A stretch of 64,000 bases of DNA from Kalaharituber pfeilii (taxonomy: Eukaryota; Ascomycota; Pezizomycetes; Pezizales; Pezizaceae), in NCBI GenBank assembly GCA_015179045.1, contig WHUZ01000054.1, positions 1 to 64,000 on the forward strand, in the 5' to 3' direction. The position numbers and the translations under genes were made by a program. Under the pieces are notes generated by a model, which searched no databases, was not told where the DNA came from, and was given only the letters and a program-made list of their open reading frames with translations. How positions within the stretch are numbered: position 1 is the first letter of the stretch; the number at the start of each line of letters is the position of its first letter. Positions 26,628 to 37,510 of this stretch are shown here, piece after piece.

Positions 26628-27159
26628 AAGGGAATCACGTTTCTTAGCATTATGTTTGTGGATCACCTTTACATTACAGATTCCCATGGGGAGCTTGCGT
26701 TACAAGGGGGATACCAATATATGGGCGTTATGTGATATGTATTTAATGGATGGGTGAAGGACACCGTTCCAGTTTATCGTTGTGTGCATCCGGTGTCTGG
26801 TGAGCATTTGTATACCACGAATTTCCCGGAATTCGAGAGGGCTACACAGATGCTTTGGCTATCGAGCGGAAAAAGTGGCATGGTTCATGTTCGACTAGAA
26901 GTCGGATGATAATGTTGCACTGAATTGTTGGTTCAGCTCAACTATTGAGGATCATTTGTACTGTAGGGTTCCTGGTGAGAAAATGGTACTGGGTTTATCA
27001 AGATACAAGCAAGAACTCACCGCTGGTTATGTGTTGGAGTATACCGGGTGCGCTACGGATGGGACGTGTGCGGTTCCACTTTATTGTTGGTCTCAGTGAG
27101 TGACTGTGGTGATATGCGCAATTATTTGTTATGATCTAATTTTTAGGGTAAAAAATTGA
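26628..27159 (+). pseudogene. Decayed DUF5648-repeat protein gene
   Basis: Translation in two frames gives the beta-repeat pattern of DUF5648 (secreted, lectin-like repeats of unknown role). First comes VDHLYITDSHGELALQ, then GYQYMGVM-stop-YVFNGW, then VPVYRCVHPVSGEHLYTT. After a frame change near 26903-26910 comes NCWFSSTIEDHLYCRVPGEK and AGYVLEYTG...VPLYCWSQ. A TGA at 26733-26735 replaces a position that is Gly in the repeat (GGA to TGA), and a one-base shift plus stops break the second repeat. An apparently intact intron (27096-27146, GTGAGT...TTTAG) precedes the final codons VKN and stop. The 5' end is not found. I read it as a dead gene. The family assignment is from remembered motifs. 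Confidence 0.6.
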
Positions 27160-28038
27160 ACGTGAATTCTGGCGATGTCCAAGTTCAAAACTGGACGTTG
27201 CAGAATGAGGACTTGGGAAACGAATTGATTTTCCACAAGGAAGAAAACGAGGTGTCTAGGCCCCAGACAAAATCAGGCAAGAACCCAATTTATTCGATGC
27301 AAAGTATCCACAATTCAGATAAACAATACCTATCGCAATCTAACGCAGCATGCTACGATTCGTGAAAGCGCGGAATGGGCACAGAAGATCCGAGACAATC
27401 ATTGGTTTAGTTTTGATTCATGCAAATTGGTATACATATAAAAGAATTACTGTATCAGGAAGAGAAAGGAGACAGAAGGTGAGGAAGGGGTTGAAAGATA
27501 GGGCGACGGCTGGAATACAGAAAAAGGAGGAAAAGTAATTATTCATGGCCATGTGTAATAGCAACAAGTTCAGCGGTGTTATAGGCAGACAGGTAGCACG
27601 ATAAGTGATAGTGGATAGTGGAGGGGGACTGACTCGGTAACGAACTAAAGTCTCTAAAACGTCCACCAGATAACCGAACTGAAAGTTGCTTCTCAGACAT
27701 CATCCGATGACCACATGCGAAGCACAATACAACCCCATCAGATGCAGACAAACCCAATAACTTGAATTAGGGAACGGGAAGCTGGATTCAAAGTTTTGCG
27801 GGACAACAAATTCCGAAGAATTAGAGCCATGACCTCCCGGAATTCCGCCCAATCAGAGCTGACTTTAGAACTACCTCTTGGGGGAACATCTGTAGCAACT
27901 TTGACGACACCAAAGTCAAAAGATTCGATACTGTTACTGTAGCGAAACACTCCATCAATTTCAACCGATGATCGAGAACCATCAGTTCGATTTCTTTCCT
28001 GTAAAGGGTCAGGGATTAATGTAGACAGAGCCATAGCG

Positions 28039-28072
<34 letters not shown>

Positions 28073-28690
28073 CCTTTTGCTAAATAGTCGATCGCTCAGT
28101 ATACGCGCAAATAACGACACGCGGATGAGGTAGAGAATAGATATAACCGTTCTCTGTTCTGCCCTCCGCCATCCAGGAAATGACTTAAGGCCAGGAAAAA
28201 CCTGGGGGACCAGAAATGACGTGGTCCACGAGAAATAACACTGAGAGCGCAATGGAAAAGGTACCTTGATTTTGTCAGCTTTGTCAAGGGTGCCCGCTTA
28301 GCACGTACCTGAGTTGAGGTTGCGGTGGACGCTTGAAGATTCTTCAACTCATTCTTGAGATAATTTTTTATCGCTAGAAAGGAAACTTAGATGAAGGGCT
28401 AGAAGTACACCAGGCGTTAAAGCTCCGAAGGTCCTAGGTATCGTGAGCGACAAAATATTGTTTGACATATTGCTAGTGCAATATGGTACGGTGTTTGTCC
28501 GTTCTTGTCCCCCATGTTTGGAGATATACCATACTCATCATGCACGTGAGAGTGTGGCTGCTTTTGTTAAGCAGGGTAGTTATGGCGCTGCGATCTTGAT
28601 TTCGTTCATGAGTATCATATCGACGCCAGGATTTCGGTCAGCACCTCGGGATCGCCCCGAGAATTACGCAATGTAATGCTCCACTGATCT
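27160..28690. other. Spacer with a possible short minus-strand remnant
   Basis: A 98-codon minus-strand frame (28034-27738) starts at an ATG beside a T-run of about 33 (28039-28071). It contains DWAEFREVMALILRNLL and RKTLNPASRSLIQVIG, which look like real protein and recall segments of a multi-copy uncharacterised fungal family. I cannot name it and cannot extend it, so it may be a fragment. Nothing else seen. Confidence 0.35.
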
Positions 28691-29349
28691 TCACTGCGTA
28701 CGAAGTTCGCCCGCTTTTAAATCAAGAACCTTGCAATTGCTGTTTGGCGGCGGAAGATCGTCCAGAGCAAAGGTGTCATCCTCTAGCTCCGTTTCTCGCC
28801 CCATTGCGAACAGCAGTCGCACCGCAGTCTCACCGCCTGCCACAATTGTAATGTTAATGCGGCCAGTAAGGTCGATCGGAGGAGTAATGAACGCTACCTC
28901 TTGCACGCTTGCTCCTTTCTCCAAATAATTTGTAGAATCTTATCTCCAAATCATTTGTAGAATCTTATCACGGTTCAAATATGCAGCGTCAGCGCGTGAT
29001 GTTCAGCCTTCTGAATCCATTCCTCAATATCTTTTCCTACAGCGAGTAGGCTTTGAACGACGTACTCGTTCTCCATTACGAATGCACGGTGAATGTGTCC
29101 TGAGAGAAGACTAGTTTCAATTTTTCGGCATTGCTTGCGGCTATTAGTGAATGAATTAGCGGAACTTGAACATTGTAGGGTTGCGGCTGTGTAGGGATTT
29201 GAGTCCCAGAGATCAGATAAGCAGAGAGGCAGCTCAAATACCACGAGCTCCGAAATCGAGAGATCAGTCAGGCTCATATTCGAAAGCATCGACCAGCTAC
29301 CTCCTGTGGAACTACCTCTAGATAAGGAAGAGTTCCCACCGTTGTTCAT
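28691..29349 (-). pseudogene. Ankyrin-like / fungal N-terminal-domain remnant
   Basis: Two minus-strand frames. The first (29349-28975, ATG start) has SWSMLSNMSLTDLSISELVV, resembling the linker found in many fungal ankyrin and STAND-type proteins after a HeLo-like N-terminal domain. It then has an ankyrin-like HRAFVMENEYVVQSLLAVGK. The second (28924-28691) begins LEKGASVQEV, typical of the end of an ankyrin repeat, and runs to a stop as a hydrophilic tail. Between them (28921-28970) is a near-perfect direct duplication of about 25 bp containing stop codons, so the frames cannot join. No N-terminal domain is found upstream. Probably a truncated, broken copy; function unknown. Confidence 0.35.
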
Positions 29350-31713
29350 GCACCAGTTCTGAATTCATTTGTAAGGCCTTAAGTACTTAGATGTTACTGT
29401 TCTGATCGATGCAGCGTTATCCTTGCTGTGGGGTGCCTGGTCGTCCTTAGCTGTGGATCATGATAGTTAGAAATCAGCTTTTGCAGGTAGTATGCTTGGT
29501 TTTTCTGCACTATCCTCAAAGTTAAGGGAGTTGATGTTCTAGGCCTCTCAAGGTACCGTTGAATAATTCTTAATACGTTTAAACTTAGCTTTTACCGCCG
29601 CAGAATCCTCAGTAAAGACCGCATCCTCTGCCTCCTCCCACAGTGCCTATTTAAGCCTCTCGAACAAAATGCTTGTTTTGTTTGATAGAGGTTACATGCA
29701 GGTGGGATCACTAACCTCCACCACCTCATTCAGACACTTTTCCAAGCTGGGTGAGATACAAAAACACATCCACTCAAGGCTGTAACAAGGTGCTGAATAG
29801 ACAACATTTTCTGTCTGGAGCCTTACTTGCCGCAAGAATAAACAACTAGATCTCGCAAAAAACCCTGCATCTCCTCCATTAGGCGGGCTCCAATATGGGA
29901 CGTGTGAAAGTTTTCCTAAATCTTGAGTCTCTGAGGAGTGCCCATGAGACTCATCGTCGAATCGTACAAACCGTGAAGAATACGCGTTGTGAACCGACCA
30001 GACTTTCTACCATATTCAGCACACGAAGGTGACAAACATCACAGTTACCTCACCTCGCCGCGAGTCATTTTATCGTTTTAGTGTGCGGCATTTGGCCAGC
30101 AGGCTGAAAGCGGAAGCCCAAAGGGCTGAAAGGTGCACAAACTGGGTGGGAATCTGCAACTTGGTTTTCCTTGCTGTAGACTTCTTTGAAATTGACACTG
30201 ACTCACGATCCACTGGGCCAGTACAGTGATGACATGCTCACTTTGTCCAACTTGAGCAGTTAATCTTAGAGATGTGTCGGGTTCTCGTCCATGGGACCGT
30301 TTTGCTCTACCCGAGAAAGCCACATACTTCATTTAGAACTTTTAGTACTTACCCTGAATCCTATAGCCCACACCTAACCACGTTCAATATAAACAACTTA
30401 TTCGATATTTAGGTACCAAGCCAAATAATGTAGAAATCTAAGTTGCACATAATATTATTTTTTTTTTTTTGCCAATTTCAATGGTAACGGTGTACTGTCA
30501 GAGGACTACCTGTCACGACCGCAGGGGCCGTTGCTGAGACTAGTAAAGAACCTTTCCTTCAGCCCGGTAGACCCTAGACTGGACTGAACCTCAGCACCAC
30601 TGGATAAAGTGTAAATAACCCCCCATTGTCTACACTGTCGATTACTATACACCATAATTTTTACACCATTACCTACAAAAGTTTTGGGTTGCTTACACCA
30701 ACAGATTTCAAATCGATTTTTGAAAATGTTATACTTTTTTATTCAACCCTAGGGTACTAAGAATAACCATCCGTTCTAATCCAAACACACACACATTCTT
30801 AACACTATGTTTGACAAAAACCAAGAGGAAATGAAAAACATTTGCTTACTACAGCGATCCAAGTGCCTAGTAGTTGTGGACATGGCATAACAAGTCCATC
30901 GAAAGATCAAATATCAACAAATCATTCGTCCTCCCACAAGTTTACCCTGAACTTTTCTCCACCCTCTCAGAGCCTTCACATCATTCACTTCTCACTATTC
31001 CACGCACAGAACGCAGGATTTCTATTTCTTTCCCTTTTTTTTTTTTTTTTTATTTTTCAAAAAAGAAAACGAGTAAAGAAAAAAAGGTACCAGTTCCCGG
31101 AACCCCTCCAATTCACATTCATGATTAAAAAAACATAAATCAAAAGCAGGAAAAGGCATTTAAAGAAATCACAATATTGGTAACAAAGCAAGCGACTTCC
31201 CGCGAACGGAACATGTGCACCTCCACTTCAATTAACCAATTGCAAAGAAGTCCTCATAAAACTCAACGCCAGTAATCGCCAACATAAAAGCATCCCCCAA
31301 AGTCAAGCAAGACTGAAGCAGAATTTAGTATACTCCACATCAAAATATGAAGAAAGGAAAAGAAAAAAAGAAAAGAAAAAGAAGAGAATTACAAACGTTA
31401 TGATATACTCCCCCATTCCTTTTATTGACCACAATTTGCTGCTCCTCCCCCGCTCACTTGGCTGCAAAAATTCTGAAGAAAGATCTATTTCCATGCACTT
31501 TTCCATTTCCCTTCGCACCTCTTCTTTACCGTACCGTATGTGCATAAATCGTCCCATTTCGTACGAAAATCGAAATCCCAGCCGTGTATAAACCAGTAAA
31601 TTTGCAAAAATTAAAAAAAATTCAAACGCCTTATTAAATCCGCCATTTTATCGTTTTGCCGCCCATAGTGTATGCTATTAAATTAATTTATTTGAAAATA
31701 TGCCTTGTCCATC
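29350..31713. other. Spacer without a visible gene
   Basis: Ordinary AT-rich sequence with short A and T runs (30458-30470, 31036-31051). It ends in the downstream region of the minus-strand gene at 31714. No frame is convincing. Confidence 0.5.
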
Positions 31714-32738
31714 TTACTCCGATGCGGCTGTTGCTGCCCCAAATTGCGAGTTGAACAGAATAGGGTTCCTCATTGTCGTGCGGGAGATGGGTGACGAAGC
31801 TGTAGTACACAAAACATTTAGTATACCGCGATCACAAATGTACGCTCAAGAAGGGGGTACCTACGAAAAACAATTTTAGACCACTCCCTCTCCGGAGACC
31901 TTGAACTATCTGGTGTCATCGCGCCTGAAAATTTTCGATGGTGAGACGGCGAGGACGGAGTCTTTGTTGGTGTACGAGTGCGGTACAATGGTGAAGGAGA
32001 GGCGGCGGACAGTTCTCTAAAGTTGCTGAAGGGGTAGGACTTGTTGTTGCGGATGATCTTGTAGAGTTCATCGAGGACATCCTTTGAAGGACTATATGAA
32101 GTGGTTAGCCGCTTGATCAAGATAGCAAGAAGCGGGAGCAGGCTCAACTAACCTGTACAATCCGATGAGGCTGCTAGACTCCCAGTAGTAGCATTCTCCT
32201 TATCCTCCTCTGCTTCAGTCTTGGACTCCACAACTTTCATGCTCATTGCATTCCACCTGGCTGACAAGTCTCCGACGGAGGAAATCGAGCTTGCCGCACT
32301 GGATGAGCGTCTGTGTGGCACCACCTGAGTGAGGGCTGGAGAAGGACTACGTGCGATGGGAGACTCGTCGAGCTGGAACACGTGCTTTGGAAGACGCTGT
32401 GGGATAGGCCTGTAGAGTACTGGGAAAGGTGCACGGATTGGTCTTGGTGCAAAGACCTGAGATGGTGAAGGAGATGGAAGACTGTTGCTGTTGGCCGGTG
32501 TTGTCAAGGCAATAGTTGTAATCGGAGTTGGTGTTGGGGACCCTGGTGGTGACAACATCTCGGTGTTGGTACCTTCTTGCTGTTTATCCATTGTAGATGT
32601 GGTAGGCGATTCTTCTACCTGCTGCTGCTTCTCGACATGATTTGCATCGGTTGTACCAATGTCAGGGGAAGCCTCTAAGTGAATCTCGGGAGTACCAGCA
32701 GCTTGAGCTGGGGTAGGTGTAGTCGACGAAGTGGTCAT
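31714..32738 (-). CDS. Ser/Pro/Thr-rich protein of unknown function
   Basis: Exons 32738-32153, 32091-31865 and 31799-31714; introns of 61 nt (GTTAGT, GGCTAAC branch) and 65 nt (GTAGGT). I do not recognise the family. Visible features: a low-complexity N-terminus; a proline-rich block RAPFPVLYRPIPQRLPKHVF; a segment SLIGLYSPSKDVLDELYKII then RNNKSYPFSNFREL, which looks structured; basic Ser/Pro repeats; and a short end SRTTMRNPILFNSQFG. The exons sum to 899 nt, one short of a whole number of codons. Reading stays sensible only if one G is added in the GGG at 32183-32181 (minus strand); with it the product would be 299 aa. As printed the frame ends at TAG 32150-32148. Either an assembly error or a true frameshift. 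Confidence 0.65.
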
Positions 32739-33678
32739 TTTTGAAGACTAAAGGACGATGTGCTGAACTGTCAACTGATGTAGCTGAGCGGCGTGGCTCA
32801 ATCGATACTGTCGGTCTAATATATCAGTTGGTAAGGCTGGACGATCGGAAGTTTTGGTGAGTGCTTTTTCCGCTGATTTCGTGCTGCTTGCGGCTGCTGC
32901 TGCTATCTATTGCTGCTGCTTGGGGTTCTGATGTAGATAAGTTGTTTCCCGCTGCAGGCCTTGCCGTTGCACTTGATGCTGACTTCCTAAAGAAGGTTAC
33001 TGCAGATGGCTGTGCGGTTGAAGTCAGGTGTAGGGTAACGGAAGAACGGGGGCTGAGTTCAGACGATGCAAGAGGAGAGGGAGTAGGTAAGTTTAGTATG
33101 ACTGAGGCCTTTTCTGAGTTGGTGCAAAAGTCTGAGCTTGCAATGAATTTTGGAGGGGACTTTAAGGTTTCGCTTGGTGTGCGGTGGGGTAGTAGAAAGG
33201 TAATCGGGGCTTATATGTCACGCACAGCACACAGAGTACACGAGCAAACAGCAATAGTAACGGGCAACGTTGGCTATAACGGGGGCTTCCCCTCTTTTGC
33301 AAGCTTGCTCGGAAACAAGGGGCCGATGCAAGGTCAGAGAAGGCGTATGTAGTAAGCAGGGGCGCGGCAATCAGCAGGTGGTGAAAGGGAGTATATTATA
33401 TACACCTGTACGTATATATATACTCTCGGAGGAAGAGCTTCTATGGTGGCAGAGGCAGATCTTGTCGCAGCAAGGTGGTTGCTCCGTTCAAGTGTACAGT
33501 ATAGTGCAGGGGGATTGTGGCGGGGGGGGGAATCGAGATGCTCTTGAGCTGAGCGAAGCGAGAGTAGTACGGGCTTTTGGCTAATTAATTCAGAAGGCAG
33601 ATTGAGATGGTAAGCAGTTGTCGAAAGGTAAGCGACGACTGACAATGCAGAAGACAAAAGCAGACTTGGGGGGAGAGT

Positions 33679-33699
33679 GGGGGGGGGGGGGGGGGGGGG
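33679..33699. repeat. Pure G-run of 21
   Basis: Twenty-one consecutive G within a wider G-rich stretch (33666-33850) that could form quadruplexes. Confidence 0.95.
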
Positions 33700-34565
33700 T
33701 TTCTTCGAGGGCGGGCTGTGTGGCTGGAGGGCCTTTATATATGAAGGGCGAGGGAAAAGGAGTCAAGAAGGGATGGCCCTTGGGGGGGGGGAGGTCTTGG
33801 GGTCTTGGGGTCTTGGGAGGGAGGGGGAGCGGGCTGGGGGTGTGGGTGGGAGAGGCCGGCGGGGGGCTAGCGGGTGCGCTCTGCGTGATTCTCTCGGAGG
33901 CGTGCGTACTGCTACTTGGTATGTACTGCGCTGTGCTGCTTGCTGAGAGGGAAGGGGAGGGGGCGTCTGCCGGACAGGCGGCGTCCCTGGGGCTGGGGCT
34001 GCTCTGGGCTGGTCTGGGCTGGGCGTATGGGGCGGGCTAGGGGCGGGCTCCGGGTCGGGGCCGCGAGTGCAGCCTAGCGCCAGAGCAGTGCGAGTGGCCC
34101 CCAGGCCCCAGCCCAGATGCAGAAGGCCGGGCATTGGGCTAACGCGGGAGGGAATCGACAGAAGCGCTCTACTTGCACTCCGCGAGAATTGCAAGCGATT
34201 GAGCACTTGCACACAGTCGCAAGCGGGGCACGACAGGCAGCGGAGGCGGATGGGCACTGGCTGATGCGGACGAGACGGGTGACGGGAGCCGGCCAAGAGC
34301 GCACGCCGATGCAGGAGCTTCTGGAAGGCTCGTCTGGATGTGCATCTGTCCTGTGGATACAACCTACCGTCCACTCGCATTGCCCCCCGTTCCACATTGC
34401 ATGGTGCACGCAGCGCGCCGCAAATGCTGCAAAATGGCATTCGCTATACTCGCACGCCGTGCAACGCAGACTTGACCTGGTTGCGAGACCAGTCTTGACC
34501 GAAGGATTCGCTCCCTCCCACACTCGTTTCTGCTCTATGATAGGGTAAGCGCTTGCTCGAGGCAG

Positions 34566-34583
34566 CCCCCCCCCCCCCCCCCC
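34566..34583. repeat. Pure C-run of 18
   Basis: Eighteen consecutive C. Confidence 0.95.
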
Positions 34584-35385
34584 GCCCAGCTGCGCTGCTG
34601 ACAGGCCCAACAACAGTCTGGGCTGGGTTGGGGAGAGGAAAACAGGTGATGGTTACATTAGTCTGCGAAAAGTAAAAAGAAAAGGGAAAAAAGCAATTGC
34701 ACGACTGCAGTCTGAGTGAGACGGCGTATGGTTTGCAGCAAGTGGCTGATAGCTTGCAAGTACGTAGCTGCATCTCATATTCTCCAAATCCACGGCCAAG
34801 GTTCGAACTCTCATTTGTGACACTGCCGATGCTGTGGGGTGGACGCATGTGGAAAAGGAAGCAAGCTGCAAGGAAAGCAATCATGATCAGCAGCGCAAGA
34901 GACTGCTTGCTTAATGTACCGTATTCACTCACTTAAGAGGCAAAACACAAACGCGCGCTATGGCGGTCTTGGCAAGCCTCTTAGCGCCAGTGCGCGTGTA
35001 TTACGCAAGGCACGTAATGATCCCGTGAATTACCGCGATGCTAACCTCAATACCACAGAGAACTGATATTATGAAGGATCTGAGTGCAGAAGTAGAAGAC
35101 TATTAGATTTTAATAGTCCTGGATATTTCCACTATCAGTAATTGACAGTCATCCATTAGGTATCATCATTGAAGAATTGAGTCCTGTGTGTTATATATCT
35201 GGAAGGTCCGTCATTTCTAAAATATTTGTTAGTATATATACTTGACTAAAGTCGTAGACCGCTGCTGTTTAAAATTCTAAATATATGGAAGATTCTACTC
35301 ATTTAAATACTCAAATAATCTGGTAAACGCTGGCCTTAATTTACCTGGATAGCTGTAGAGGGATTTGTTTAATTGGCTTAAACCT

Positions 35386-35560
35386 GCCTGAATGGCCTGG
35401 GCTGGCCTGAATGGCCTGAATGGCCTGGGCTGGCCTGAATGGTCTGGGCTGGCCTGAATGGCCTGAATGGCCTGGGCTGGCCTGAATGGTCTGGACTGGC
35501 CTGAATAGTCTAGATTGGCCTGGCTGGCCTGGACCAGCCTGATTGGCCTGATTGTTTCAG
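35386..35560. repeat. 10-bp minisatellite GGCCTGAATG / GGCCTGGGCT
   Basis: About 17 copies of a 10-bp unit, alternating GGCCTGAATG and GGCCTGGGCT in a higher-order pattern of roughly 30 bp. Copies diverge toward the right end (GGTCTGGACT, AGTCTAGATT). Confidence 0.92.
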
Positions 35561-35830
35561 GCGGTCCAGGCGACCCTCACGGCTTGGCCTGATTGTTAAG
35601 CCTAGAATTTCACAGTCCAGACCTTCTGTTGGCCTGGCCTGGCCTGTTGGATTCATTGTAATGTCATTACTTGGTTATTTCTCTTCCTTCTTCGCCTTTG
35701 TTATTCCTTTTACTTCCTCATGTACTTAATCCCACCATAGCCCACAGGGCGGCATGTGAGTAATGATATTTTTTTTTTAAAAAAAAAAAAAAAATTCCTT
35801 ACTATAGTAGAAGTAGAGCATGGTTGTTCT

Positions 35831-35876
35831 CGTACCTAGACTCTCTTGGCATGCTTAAATAAGAGAGTCTGGATAC
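35831..35876. repeat. Inverted repeat inside the TIR element
   Basis: A 17-bp arm beginning CGTACC and ending AGACTCTCTT pairs with AAGAGAGTCT...TACG at 15 of 17 positions around a 12-base loop. Confidence 0.75.
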
Positions 35877-36345
35877 GAAGAACAGAGCATGGTATGCTAT
35901 TTTACTGTGTATCATATCATTATTCCTTTATTTTATATTTAGCCTTGTCATAGCCCAAAGGGTAGTATACGAGTAATGATATACGGGGTCACCAGTGGAA
36001 GGAAAAACTGCAAAAAATGCAATGCGCATGTGTCGCAGTCGCACAATATAGCTATATGAGCTACGTAGAGCATCACTAGTCAAGTGTCTTTTGGCCTGGC
36101 GGGTGGTAATTCTCTGCATTTACCACCTCCGTTACAGAGTAGAGATAATGGAGAAGCTGAAGATTTTAGCAGCCAGAGGGTCCTGGCATGAGGCTACTAG
36201 AGATTATCATAGCTCTGCATTCCTGTACTTAGTAATACCAATATTGCACCCAAAGAGCGCGCTAGAGCGATTAATAGCGCCTGAAGCTCTGCCAAGACCA
36301 CACTAGCGCGCGTTTGTGTTTTACCTCTTAAGTGAGTGAATACGG

Positions 36346-37510
36346 TACCACAACCTAATATACCATCCCCCTAAGGTATTCTGATCGATGTCCATGCCCC
36401 GCCGACGCGAAAATAAGGCGAGCGAAAGAGGCGAGGAGCTCCGATCCGGGGTAATTGAGATATATTAAAGACCACGTTATACTATCTCTATGGATCGCAA
36501 ATCACGGGGCGACATCCCATCTTTGCTCTTTCGGGCTGGGTCTCCTTTTTTTTCGTTACTTGTTCCAGCCTCATGTGAACATATTGTGAACAGGTGCTAG
36601 AGAAGGACGGCACATGCATTTGCACGCATTGGAATAGATGGGCACAGCTATCCCAGTAGAAACTCTGACTCTTGACTCTTTCGTCTTCTAATCGGTAACT
36701 TAACCTGTCGGGTAGACTAGCATACGCTAGGGAGCTGACTCCTGAAGCAAAAGCTTTATGATACGGCGATGTTTCTTGCAATCTGGCGTCATCCAGCACA
36801 CACATGCAGTGACCCGTAAAAGTCTTGCAGATTAGGCTTGCATGATACACTTACCCCAATATTGCCTAATCCTCAAGACCTTTTGGGGGTCACTGTAATT
36901 AGGCGGTCTACCCATATTGTACCGGTACTCTATTCACGCCACCACCACAAACCCAAAATGCAAGCAATGCGGGCGAAGATCCGGATAGGGGCTAGGTATG
37001 CATAGCCTTTTGCATGGGCTTGACGTAGGGATGAGTAATAGTTCCAGCCCGGCCCTTCTTGACAGGAGAAACTTTCCGTTCAATCAGATAAGATCCAGAT
37101 TGCGGCCTTGGCGGAAAGTACCAAGGCCTGCGCCTATTCCGCAAACCACCGCTAAGCCCTTAAAGGCGTAGCTCACCGCAATCCCGCGTCGCTGCCGCTG
37201 CACAACGCTAACTGCACGTCTGCGTCTGCCTCTCTCCCAGCGAACATAACGAAACATACTCAACTCCTACCCACAGCTCTTGCCACTCGCTGCGCTGTTC
37301 ACCTGGCAATCCTGCTGCCTGTCTTCTTTTCTACCTTTTTTCGGCGAACTCTAACCGCAGAATTCGGTTCTGACCAGCCATACAGCACCGCCCCCCCCCC
37401 CCCCCCCCCCATTCCAGGGATTAGCTGCTTAGTGACACACATAGCTCTCGTGCGTTCCTTCCGCAGGAACAACACCCCGCACAACTCAGTCTAATACCTC
37501 GCGCCTTACA
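36346..37510. other. Upstream region of RSC7
   Basis: No gene seen. A C20 run (37391-37410) lies about 100 bp upstream of the RSC7 start codon. Confidence 0.55.
37391..37410. repeat. Pure C-run of 20
   Basis: Twenty consecutive C in the RSC7 promoter or leader. Confidence 0.95.

Larger units (their letters stand above)
32739..34918. other. Upstream region of the Ser/Pro-rich gene; G-rich spacer
   Basis: 33604-34620 is GC-rich and strongly G-biased on the + strand up to about 34060, with a G21 run (33679-33699), many GGGG blocks and a C18 run (34566-34583). Long frames here on both strands are low-complexity (Gly, Arg, Pro, Cys) and overlap each other. I treat them as artefacts. Confidence 0.5.
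34919..36345. mobile_element. 1.4-kb TIR element with minisatellite core
   Basis: The ends are inverted repeats of about 42 bp with one mismatch, starting CCGTATTCACTCACTTAAGA and including AAAACACAAACGCGCGCTA. A further GGTCTTGGCA is shared just inside. TA flanks both ends (34917-34918, 36346-36347), as for Tc1/mariner/pogo-type insertion. No transposase frame is present; the largest frames are about 70 codons. The core holds a 10-bp minisatellite (35386-35560) and a hairpin (35831-35876). Two diverged copies of a phrase around CATAGCCCA...GAGTAATGATAT lie at about 35735-35770 and 35948-35980. I infer a non-autonomous DNA transposon. Confidence 0.85.

Noticed and set aside
33618..34613. Several 140-225 codon frames on both strands in the G-rich spacer
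   Set aside because: GC-rich DNA lacks stop codons; the products are Gly/Arg/Pro/Cys repeats with no motif and overlap one another.
35386..35560. Regular repeats considered as a CRISPR array
   Set aside because: Units are contiguous 10-bp repeats without unique spacers, in a eukaryotic transposon context.
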